Shown here piece by piece: positions 54,853 through 64,000 of a stretch of 64,000 nucleotides of DNA. The DNA comes from Halictus rubicundus (Eukaryota > Arthropoda > Insecta > Hymenoptera > Halictidae): NCBI RefSeq assembly GCF_050948215.1, contig NW_027488830.1, positions 62,001 through 126,000 on the forward strand. Reading direction: 5' to 3'. The notes beneath the pieces are model-generated. The model saw only the letters and a list, made by a program, of their open reading frames with translations. It made no database searches and was not told the origin of the DNA. The position numbers and the translations under genes were made by a program. Every line of letters starts with the position of its first letter. The stretch's first letter is position 1.

Positions 54853-55197
54853 AGGATAGGATAGAGGATAGGATAGGATAGAGAATAGGATAGGATAGAG
54901 GATAGGATAGGATAGAGGATAGGATAGGATAGGATATAGGATTGGATAGGATAGAGGATAGGATAGGATAGAGGATAGGATAGGATAGAGGATAGGATAG
55001 GATAGAGGATAGGATAGGATAAAGGATAGGATAGGATAGAGCATAGGATATGATAGAGGATAGGATAGGATAGAGGATAGGATAGGATAGAGGATAGGAT
55101 AAGATAGAGAATAGGATAGGATAGAGGATAGGATAGGATAGAGGATAGGATAGGATAGAGGATAGGATAGGATAGAGGATAGTATAGGATAGAGGGT
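54853..55197 (+). repeat. 345-bp tandem duplication, copy 2
   Basis: Direct partner of 54,508-54,852. It ends where an AGGGTAGGATA monomer continues into TCATA (TATCAT at 55,202), while copy 1 continues into a consensus pentamer and the start of copy 2. No internal difference was noticed between the two copies. This makes it the smallest clean higher-order tandem pair seen in the window. Confidence 0.9.
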
Positions 55198-56089
55198 AGG
55201 ATATCATAGAGGATAGGATAGGATAGAGAATAGGATATAGGATTGGATAGGATAGCGGATAGGATAGGATAGAGGATAGGATAGGATAAAGGATAGGATA
55301 CGATAGAGGATAGCATAGGATAGAGGATAGGATAGGATAGAGAATAGGATAGGATAGAGGATAGGATAGGATAGAGGATAGGATAGGATAGAGGATAGGA
55401 TAGGATAGAGGATAGGATAGGATAGGGGATAGGATAGGATAGAGGATATGATAGGATAGAGGATAGGATAGGATAGAGGATAGGATAGGATAGGGGATAG
55501 GATAGGATAGAGGATATGATAGGATAGAGGATAGGATAGGATAGAGGATAGGATAGGATAGGATGGAGGATAGGATAGGATAGAGAATAGGTTAGGATAG
55601 AGGATAGGATATCATAGAGGATAGGATAGGATAGAGAATAGGATATAGGATTGGATAGGATACAGGATAGAATAGGATAGAGGATAGGATAGGATAGGGG
55701 ATAGGATAGGATAGAGGATATGATAGGATAGAGGATAGGATAGGATAGAGGATAGGATAGAATAGAGGATAGGATAGGATAGAGAATAGGATATAGGATT
55801 GGATAGGATAGAGAATAGGATATAGGATTGGATAGGATAGAGGATAGAATAGGATAGAGGATAGGATAGGATAGCGGATAGGATATGTTAGAGGATAGGA
55901 TAGGATAGAGGATAGGATAGGATAAACGATAGGATAGTATAGAGGATAGGATAGGATAGAGGATAGGATAGAGGATAGGATAGGATAGGATAGAGGATAG
56001 GATAGGATAGAGAATAGGTTAGGATAGAGGATAGGATATCATAGAGGATAGGATAGGATAGAGAATAGGATATAGGATTGGATAGGATA

Positions 56090-58770
56090 GAGGACAGGAT
56101 ATGATAGAGGATAGGATAGGATAGAGGATAGGATAGGATAGAGGATAGGATAGGATAGAGGATAGGATAGGATAGAGAATAGGATAGGATAGAGGATAGG
56201 ATAGGATAGAGGATAGGATAGGATAGAGGATAGGATAGGATAGAGGATAGGATAGGATAAACGATAGGATAGGATAGAGGATAGGATATGATAGAGGATA
56301 GGATAAGATAGAGGATAGGATAGGATAGGATAGAGGATAGGATAGGATAGAGGATAGGATAGGATAGAGGATAGGATAGGATAGTGGATAGGATAGGATA
56401 GAGGATAGGATAGGATAGAGGATACGATATAGGATTGGATAGGATAGAGGATAGAATAGGAGAGAGGATAGGATAGGATAGAGGATAGGATAGGATAGAG
56501 GATAGGATAGGATAGAGAATAGGATAGGATAGAGGATAGGATAGGATAGAGGATAGGATAGGATAGAGGATAGGATAGAATAGAGAATAGGATATAGGAT
56601 TGGATAGGATAGCGGATAGGATAGGATAGAGGATAGGATAGGATAGAGGATAGGATAGGATAGAGGATAGGATACGATAGAGGATAGGATAGGATAGAGG
56701 ATAGGATAGGATAGAGGATAGGATAGGATAGGATAGAGGATAGGATAGGATAGAGGATAGGATATGATAGAGGATAGGATATAGGATTGGATAGAATAGA
56801 GGATAGGATAGAGGATAGGATAGGATAGAGAATAGGATAGGATAGAGCATAGGATAGGATAAACGATAGGATAGGATAGAGGATACGATAGGATAGAGGA
56901 TAGGATACGATAGGATAGAGGATAGGATACGATAGGATAGAGGATAGGATAGGATAGAGGATAGGATCTGATAGAGGATAGGATAGGGTAGAGGATAGGA
57001 TAGGATGGAGAATAGGATATAGGATTGGATAGGATAGAGGATAGGATAGAGGATAGGATAGGATAGGATAGAGTATAGGATAGGATCGAGAATAGGTTAG
57101 GATAGAGGATAGGATATCATAGAGGATAGGATAGGATAGAGAATAGGATAGGATAGAGGATAGGATAGGATAGAGAATAGGTTAGGATAGAGGATAGGAT
57201 ATCATAGAGGATAGGATAGGATAGAGAATAGGATATAGGATTGGATAGGATAGAGGATAGAATAGGATAGAGGATAGGATAGGATAGAGGATAGGATAGG
57301 ATAGAGGATAGGATAGGATAGAGGATAGGATAGGATAGAGGATTGGATAGGATAGAGGATAGGATAGGATAGAGGATAGGATAGGATAGAGGATAGGATA
57401 GGATAGAGGATAGGATACGATAGAGGATAGCATAGGATAGAGGATAGGATAGGATAGAGAATAGGATAGGATAGAGGATAGGATAGGATAGAGGATAGGA
57501 TAGGATAGAGGATAGGATAGGATAGAGAATAGGTTAGGATAGAGGATAGGATATCATAGAGGATAGGATAGGATAGAGAATAGGATATAGGATTGGATAG
57601 GATAGAGGATAGAATAGGATAGAGGATAGGATAGGATAGAGGATAGGATAGGATAGAGGATAGGATAGGATAGAGGATAGGATAGGATAGAGGATTGGAT
57701 AGGATAGAGGATAGGATAGGATAGAGGATAGGATAGGATAGAGGATAGGATACGATAGAGGATAGCATAGGATAGAGGATAGGATAGGATAGAGAATAGG
57801 ATAGGATAGAGGATAGGATAGGATAGAGGATAGGATAGGATAGAGGATAGGATAGGATAGGGGATAGGATAGGATAGAGGATATGATAGGATAGAGGATA
57901 GGATAGGATAGAGGATAGGATAGGATAGGGTGGAGGATAGGATAGGATAGAGAATAGGTTAGGATAGAGGATAGGATATCATAGAGGATAGGATAGGATA
58001 GAGAATAGGATATAGGATTGGATAGGATAGAGGATAGAATAGGATAGAGGATAGGATAGGATAGAGGATAGGATAGGATACAGGATAGGATAGGATAGAG
58101 GATAGGATAGGATAGAGAATAGGATAGGATAGAGGATAGGATAGGATAGAGGATAGGATAGGATAGAGGATTGGATAGGATAGAGGATAGGATAGGATAG
58201 AGGATAGGATAGGATAGAGGATAGGATAGGATAGAGGATAGGATAGGATAAAGGATAGGATAGGATAGAGCATAGGATATGATAGAGGATAGGATAGGAT
58301 AGAGGATAGGATAGGATAGAGGATAGGATAAGATAGAGAATAGGATAGGATAGAGGATAGGATAGGATAGAGGATAGGATAGGATAGAGGATAGGATAGG
58401 ATAGAGGATAGTATAGGATAGAGGGTAGGATATCATAGAGGATAGGATAGGATAGAGAATAGGATATAGGATTGGATAGCATAGCGGATAGGATAGGATA
58501 GAGGATAGGATAGGATAAAGGATAGGATACGATAGAGGATAGCATAGGATAGAGGATAGGATAGGATAGAGAATAGGATAGGATAGAGGATAGGATAGGA
58601 TAGAGGATAGGATAGGATAGAGGATAGGATAGGATAGAGGATAGGATAGGATAGGGGATAGGATAGGATAGAGGATATGATAGGATAGAGGATAGGATAG
58701 GATAGAGGATAGGATAGGATAGGATGGAGGATAGGATAGGATAGAGAATAGGTTAGGATAGAGGATAGGA
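56090..58770 (+). repeat. Segment H, copy 1 (partner ~60,014-62,728)
   Basis: Landmarks at +3,924 bp: TATGAT 56,100/60,024, AAACG 56,259/60,183, ATAGTG 56,381/60,305, AGGAG 56,458/60,382 and AGAATAGAGA 56,577/60,501. From ~57.1 kb the offset is 3,958 bp (GGTTA-linked starts 57,182/61,140, 57,534/61,492, 57,959/61,917, and 58,753/62,711). The 34-bp change equals two monomers and falls in a run of ACGATAGG monomers near 56,880-56,940 and 60,800-60,900. The right edge is a consensus run here against TATCAT in the partner. Confidence 0.86.
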
Positions 58771-59340
58771 TAGGATAGGATAGAGGATAGGATAGGATAG
58801 AGGATAGAATAGGATAGAGGATAGAATAGGATAGAGGATAGGATAGGATAGAGGATAGGATAGGATACAGGATAGGATAGGATAGAGGATAGGATAGGAT
58901 AGAGAATAGGATAGGATAGAGGATAGGATAGGATAGAGGATAGGATAGGATAGGATATAGGATTGGATAGGATAGAGGATAGGATAGGATAGAGGATAGG
59001 ATAGGATAGAGGATAGGATAGGATAGAGGATAGGATAGGATAAAGGATAGGATAGGATAGAGCATAGGATATGATAGAGGATAGGATAGGATAGAGGATA
59101 GGATAGGATAGAGGATAGGATAAGATAGAGAATAGGATAGGATAGAGGATAGGATAGGATAGAGGATAGGATAGGATAGAGGATAGGATAGGATAGAGGA
59201 TAGTATAGGATAGAGGGTAGGATATCATAGAGGATAGGATAGGATAGAGAATAGGATATAGGATTGGATAGGATAGCGGATAGGATAGGATAGAGGATAG
59301 GATAGGATAAAGGATAGGATACGATAGAGGATAGCATAGG
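58753..59340 (+). repeat. Relative of 54.5-55.32 kb (offset 4,021 bp)
   Basis: The AGCATA landmark at 55,040 and the CATAGG monomer at 55,314 have counterparts 4,021 bp on (59,061 and 59,335). Open - strand frames ending at 55,044/59,065 and 55,316/59,337 share the same residue order. Only one copy of the 345-bp motif is present here, against two at 54.5-55.2 kb. Either this block lost one or the other gained one. Confidence 0.78.
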
Positions 59341-60013
59341 ATAGAGGATAGGATAGGATAGAGAATAGGATAGGATAGAGGATAGGATAGGATAGAGGAT
59401 AGGATAGGATAGAGGATAGGATAGGATAGAGGATAGGATAGGATAGGGGATAGGATAGGATAGAGGATATGATAAGATAGAGGATAGGATAGGATAGAGG
59501 ATAGGATAGGATAGGGGATAGGATAGGATAGAGGATAGGATAGGATAGAGGATAGGATAGGATAGAGAATAGGATAGGATAGAGGATAGGATAGGATAGA
59601 GGATAGGATATCATAGAGGATAGGATAGGATAGAGAATAGGATATAGGATTGGATAGCATAGCGGATAGGATAGGATAGAGGATAGGATAGGATAAAGGA
59701 TAGGATACGATAGAGGATAGCATAGGATAGAGGATAGGATAGGATAGAGAATAGGATAGGATAGAGGATAGGATAGGATAGAGGATAGGATAGGATAGAG
59801 GATAGGATAGGATAGAGGATAGGATAGGATAGGGGATAGGATAGGATAGAGGATATGATAGGATAGAGGATAGGATAGGATAGAGGATAGGATAGGATAG
59901 AGGATAGGATAGGATAGAGGATAGGATAGAATAGAGAATAGGATATAGGATTGGATAGGATAGCGGATAGGATAGGATAGAGGATAGGATAGGATAGAGG
60001 ATAGGATAGGATA

Positions 60014-62728
60014 GAGGATAGGATATGATAGAGGATAGGATAGGATAGAGGATAGGATAGGATAGAGGATAGGATAGGATAGAGGATAGGATAGGATAGA
60101 GAATAGGATAGGATAGAGGATAGGATAGGATAGAGGATAGGATAGGATAGAGGATAGGATAGGATAGAGGATAGGATAGGATAAACGATAGGATAGGATA
60201 GAGGATAGGATATGATAGAGGATAGGATAAGATAGAGGATAGGATAGGATAGGATAGAGGATAGGATAGGATAGAGGATAGGATAGGATAGAGGATAGGA
60301 TAGGATAGTGGATAGGATAGGATAGAGGATAGGATAGGATAGAGGATACGATATAGGATTGGATAGGATAGAGGATAGAATAGGAGAGAGGATAGGATAG
60401 GATAGAGGATAGGATAGGATAGAGGATAGGATAGGATAGAGAATAGGATAGGATAGAGGATAGGATAGGATAGAGGATAGGATAGGATAGAGGATAGGAT
60501 AGAATAGAGAATAGGATATAGGATTGGATAGGATAGCGGATAGGATAGGATAGAGGATAGGATAGGATAGAGGATAGGATAGGATAGAGGATAGGATACG
60601 ATAGAGGATAGGATAGGATAGAGGATAGGATAGGATAGAGGATAGGATAGGATAGGATAGAGGATAGGATAGGATAGAGGATAGGATATGATAGAGGATA
60701 GGATATAGGATTGGATAGAATAGAGGATAGGATAGAGGATAGGATAGGATAGAGAATAGGATAGGATAGAGCATAGGATAGGATAAACGATAGGATAGGA
60801 TAGAGGATACGATAGGATAGAGGATACGATAGGATAGAGGATAGGATAGGATAGAGGATAGGATACGATAGGATAGAGGATAGGATACGATAGGATAGAG
60901 GATAGGATAGGATAGAGGATAGGATCTGATAGAGGATAGGATAGGGTAGAGGATAGGATAGGATGGAGAATAGGATATAGGATTGGATAGGATAGAGGAT
61001 AGGATAGAGGATAGGATAGGATAGGATAGAGTATAGGATAGGATCGAGAATAGGTTAGGATAGAGGATAGGATATCATAGAGGATAGGATAGGATAGAGA
61101 ATAGGATAGGATAGAGGATAGGATAGGATAGAGAATAGGTTAGGATAGAGGATAGGATATCATAGAGGATAGGATAGGATAGAGAATAGGATATAGGATT
61201 GGATAGGATAGAGGATAGAATAGGATAGAGGATAGGATAGGATAGAGGATAGGATAGGATAGAGGATAGGATAGGATAGAGGATAGGATAGGATAGAGGA
61301 TTGGATAGGATAGAGGATAGGATAGGATAGAGGATAGGATAGGATAGAGGATAGGATAGGATAGAGGATAGGATACGATAGAGGATAGCATAGGATAGAG
61401 GATAGGATAGGATAGAGAATAGGATAGGATAGAGGATAGGATAGGATAGAGGATAGGATAGGATAGAGGATAGGATAGGATAGAGAATAGGTTAGGATAG
61501 AGGATAGGATATCATAGAGGATAGGATAGGATAGAGAATAGGATATAGGATTGGATAGGATAGAGGATAGAATAGGATAGAGGATAGGATAGGATAGAGG
61601 ATAGGATAGGATAGAGGATAGGATAGGATAGAGGATAGGATAGGATGGAGGATTGGATAGGATAGAGGATAGGATAGGATAGAGGATAGGATAGGATAGA
61701 GGATAGGATACGATAGAGGATAGCATAGGATAGAGGATAGGATAGGATAGAGAATAGGATAGGATAGAGGATAGGATAGGATAGAGGATAGGATAGGATA
61801 GAGGATAGGATAGGATAGGGGATAGGATAGGATAGAGGATATGATAGGATAGAGGATAGGATAGGATAGAGGATAGGATAGGATAGGATGGAGGATAGGA
61901 TAGGATAGAGAATAGGTTAGGATAGAGGATAGGATATCATAGAGGATAGGATAGGATAGAGAATAGGATATAGGATTGGATAGGATAGAGGATAGAATAG
62001 GATAGAGGATAGGATAGGATAGAGGATAGGATAGGATACAGGATAGGATAGGATAGAGGATAGGATAGGATAGACAATAGGATAGGATAGAGGATAGGAT
62101 AGGATAGAGGATAGGATAGGATATAGGATTGGATAGGATAGAGGATAGGATAGGATAGAGGATAGGATAGGATAGAGGATAGGATAGGATAGAGGATAGG
62201 ATAGGATAAAGGATAGGATAGGATAGAGCATAGGATATGATAGAGGATAGGATAGGATAGAGGATAGGATAGGATAGAGGATAGGATAAGATAGAGAATA
62301 GGATAGGATAGAGGATAGGATAGGATAGAGGATAGGATAGGATAGAGGATAGGATAGGATAGAGGATAGTATAGGATAGAGGGTAGGATATCATAGAGGA
62401 TAGGATAGGATAGAGAATAGGATATAGGATTGGATAGGATAGCGGATAGGATAGGATAGAGGATAGGATAGGATAAAGGATAGGATACGATAGAGGATAG
62501 CATAGGATAGAGGATAGGATAGGATAGAGAATAGGATAGGATAGAGGATAGGATAGGATAGAGGATAGGATAGGATAGAGGATAGGATAGGATAGAGGAT
62601 AGGATAGGATAGGGGATAGGATAGGATAGAGGATATGATAGGATAGAGGATAGGATAGGATAGAGGATAGGATATTATAGGATGGAGGATAGGATAGGAT
62701 AGAGAATAGGTTAGGATAGAGGATAGGA
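60014..62728 (+). repeat. Segment H, copy 2
   Basis: Partner of 56,090-58,770. Just left of this copy the alignment continues with a further 51-bp (three-monomer) shift: GAGAATA 56,061/59,934 is 3,873 bp apart. Small differences include GGACAGG at 56,092 against GGATAGG here, and ATTATAGG at ~62,672 here against GGATAGG in copy 1. The stretch between the two copies (58.77-60.01 kb) is built from other blocks, including relatives of 54.4-55.3 kb at offset 4,021 bp. Confidence 0.85.
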
Positions 62729-63745
62729 TATCATAGATGATAGGATAGGATAGAGAATAGGATATAGGATTGGATAGGATAGCGGATAGGATAGGATAGA
62801 GGATAGGATAGGATAAAGGATAGGATACGATAGAGGATAGCATAGGATAGAGGATAGGATAGGATAGAGAATAGGATAGGATAGAGGATAGGATAGGATA
62901 GAGGATAGGATAGGATAGAGGATAGGATAGGATAGAGGATAGGATAGGATAGAGGATAGGATAGGATAGAGGATAGGATAGGATAGAGGATTGGATAGGA
63001 TAGAGGATAGGATAGGATAGAGGATAGGATAGGATAGAGGATAGGATAGGATAGAGGATAGGATAGGATAAACGATAGGATAGGATAGAGGATAGGATAT
63101 GATAGAGGATAGGATAGGATAGAGGATAGGATAGGATAGGATAGAGGATAGGATAGGATAGAGGATAGGATAGGATAGAGGATAGGATAGGATAGAGGAT
63201 AGGATATGATGGAGAATAGGATAGGATAGAGGATAGGATAGGATAGAGGATAGGATAGGATAGAGGATAGGATAGGATAGAGAATAGGATAGGATAGAGG
63301 ATAGGATAGGATAGAGAATAGGATAGGATAGAGGATAGGATAGGATAGAGGATAGGATAGGATAGAGGATAGGATAGGATAGAGGATAGTATAGGATAGA
63401 GGATAGGATATCATAGAGGATAGGATAGGATAGAGAATAGGATATAGTATTGGATAGGATAGCGGATAGGATAGGATAGAGGATAGGATAGTATAAAGGA
63501 TAGGATAGGATAGGGGATAGGATAGGATAGAGGATATGATAGGATAGAGGATAGGATAGGATAGAGGATAGGATAGAATAGAGGATAGGATAGGATAGAG
63601 AATAGGATATAGCATTGGATAGGATAGAGGATAGCATAGGATAGAGGATAGGATAGGATAGAGAATAGGATAGGATAGAGGATAGGATAGGATAGAGGAT
63701 AGGATAGGATAGGGGATAGGATAGGATAGAGGATATGATAGGATA

Positions 63746-63830
63746 GAGGATAGGATAGGATAGAGGATAGGATAGGATAGAGGATAGGATAGGATAGAGG
63801 ATAGGATAGGATAGAGGATAGGATAGGATA
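63746..63830 (+). repeat. Pure run of five consensus 17-bp monomers
   Basis: Five consecutive perfect copies of GA(GGATA)3 lie at 63,746-63,762, 63,763-63,779, 63,780-63,796, 63,797-63,813 and 63,814-63,830. The run is bounded on the left by a monomer whose second pentamer is TGATA and on the right by one beginning GA GTATT. It is a convenient type example of the consensus. Elsewhere a diagnostic variant usually interrupts the consensus every few monomers, which is what makes higher-order structure visible. Confidence 0.95.
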
Positions 63831-64000
63831 GAGTATTGGATAGGATAGAGGATAGGATAGGATAGAGGATAGGATAGGATAGAGGATAGGATAGGATAGA
63901 GGATAGGATAGGATAAACGATAGGATAGGATAGAGGATAGGATAGAGGATAGGATAGGATAGGATAGAGGATAGGATAGGATAGAGGATAGGATAGGATA

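Larger units (their letters stand above)
1..64000 (+). repeat. Satellite DNA array, 17-bp monomer GA(GGATA)3, spans whole window
   Basis: The whole window reads as tandem GGATA pentamers grouped behind a dinucleotide spacer, giving a 17-bp monomer GAGGATAGGATAGGATA (7 G, 7 A, 3 T, no C on this strand). Units with 2, 4 or 5 pentamers (12, 22, 27 bp) are interspersed, for example 281-292 (12 bp), 487-508 (22 bp) and 509-535 (27 bp). Variant pentamers include GAATA, GGTTA, TCATA, TGATA, CGATA, GTATA, TGTTA, GGATT, GGATG and GGATC. Variant spacers include GC, TA, AA, GG, CA and GT. No stretch departs from this grammar long enough to hold a gene, RNA or mobile element, and no reversed (TATCC) segment was seen. 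Such arrays are typical of eukaryotic heterochromatin. The species and any named satellite family are not recognisable to me. The array continues beyond both ends. Confidence 0.98.
53581..64000 (+). repeat. Right-hand domain of the array
   Basis: No gene or unique sequence is present up to the window edge. This domain is made of segment F and G relatives, a 345-bp tandem pair at 54.5-55.2 kb, and a ~2.7-kb segment at ~56.09-58.77 kb repeated at ~60.01-62.73 kb. Domain-specific variants include AGCATAGGATATG (54,695, 55,040, ~58,269, ~59,061, ~62,227) and GGATCTGA (~56,966 and ~60,923, shared with 40.66 and 50.0 kb). The 188-bp block of the left half and the AATGGG family are absent as far as I can see. 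The array runs off the right end in ordinary consensus monomers. Confidence 0.85.

Noticed and set aside
1..64000. GATA microsatellite (Bkm-like) identity
   Set aside because: The unit is GGATA in a 17-bp frame, not (GATA)n. No run of GATAGATA longer than chance variants was seen.
1..64000. CRISPR array (short repeats at regular spacing)
   Set aside because: There are no unique spacers. The sequence between any two repeats is more of the same repeat, and no cas genes are present.
1..64000. AGAGGA/GGAGG-like sequences as ribosome binding sites
   Set aside because: They are part of every monomer on the + strand, where all frames are closed by TAG. They have no coding sequence behind them.
1..64000. 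Low-complexity sequence as sequencing or assembly noise
   Set aside because: Ordered, reproducible variants and modules with constant spacing over kilobases are not expected of random error. Only the copy number of the most similar units (such as the 6,021-bp pair) remains open to assembly doubt.

Overview
The window is one uninterrupted block of satellite DNA. No protein-coding gene, RNA gene, transposon or other unique sequence was found on either strand. Every stretch I read parses as the pentamer GGATA, or a one- or two-base variant of it, grouped in threes behind a two-base spacer that is usually GA. The basic monomer is therefore GA(GGATA)3, 17 bp, with minority forms carrying 2, 4 or 5 pentamers (12, 22 and 27 bp). 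All copies point the same way. The + strand is G/A rich and almost free of C; its few C bases sit in recurring variant pentamers or spacers. The array runs off both ends of the window.

A tandem array of this size, purity and hierarchy is typical of eukaryotic heterochromatin (pericentromeric, subtelomeric or sex-chromosomal). I cannot identify the species, and I do not recognise the 17-bp unit as a named satellite.

Layout: variant monomers act as landmarks and combine into recurring modules, such as a 97-bp TATCAT module, a 131-bp GCGG/TGTTA/AAACG module and a 182-bp-period TATCAT-to-TATCAT block. These are copied in larger segments. 1-8,964: early domain with a ~1.4-kb segment copied at +2.7 kb. 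8,965-17,475: mosaic of 1-3 kb copies at offsets 4,964, 3,952/3,935 and 1,012, marked by a private AATGGG variant. 17,476-26,830: mixed domain with pieces of the left and right domains. 26,831-38,872: two head-to-tail copies of a 6,021-bp unit, matching at every landmark compared. 38,873-44,399: 2,066- and 1,178-bp repeats. 44,400-53,580: partner segments ~7 kb apart. 53,581-64,000: right-hand domain with a 345-bp tandem duplication and a ~2.7-kb segment copied at +3.92-3.96 kb.

Where two long copies drift out of register, the shift is in most cases measured a whole number of 17-bp monomers (17, 34, 51 or 68 bp). This fits growth by unequal exchange or slippage in monomer register. The - strand has very long open frames (up to 1,004 codons), but they are a by-product: the repeat lacks stop codons in all three - frames, and three 17-bp monomers translate to a 17-residue cycle. 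They are not annotated as genes.

All coordinates of large duplications come from matching landmark variants by eye, not from an alignment; boundaries are good to roughly 10-50 bp unless stated otherwise.
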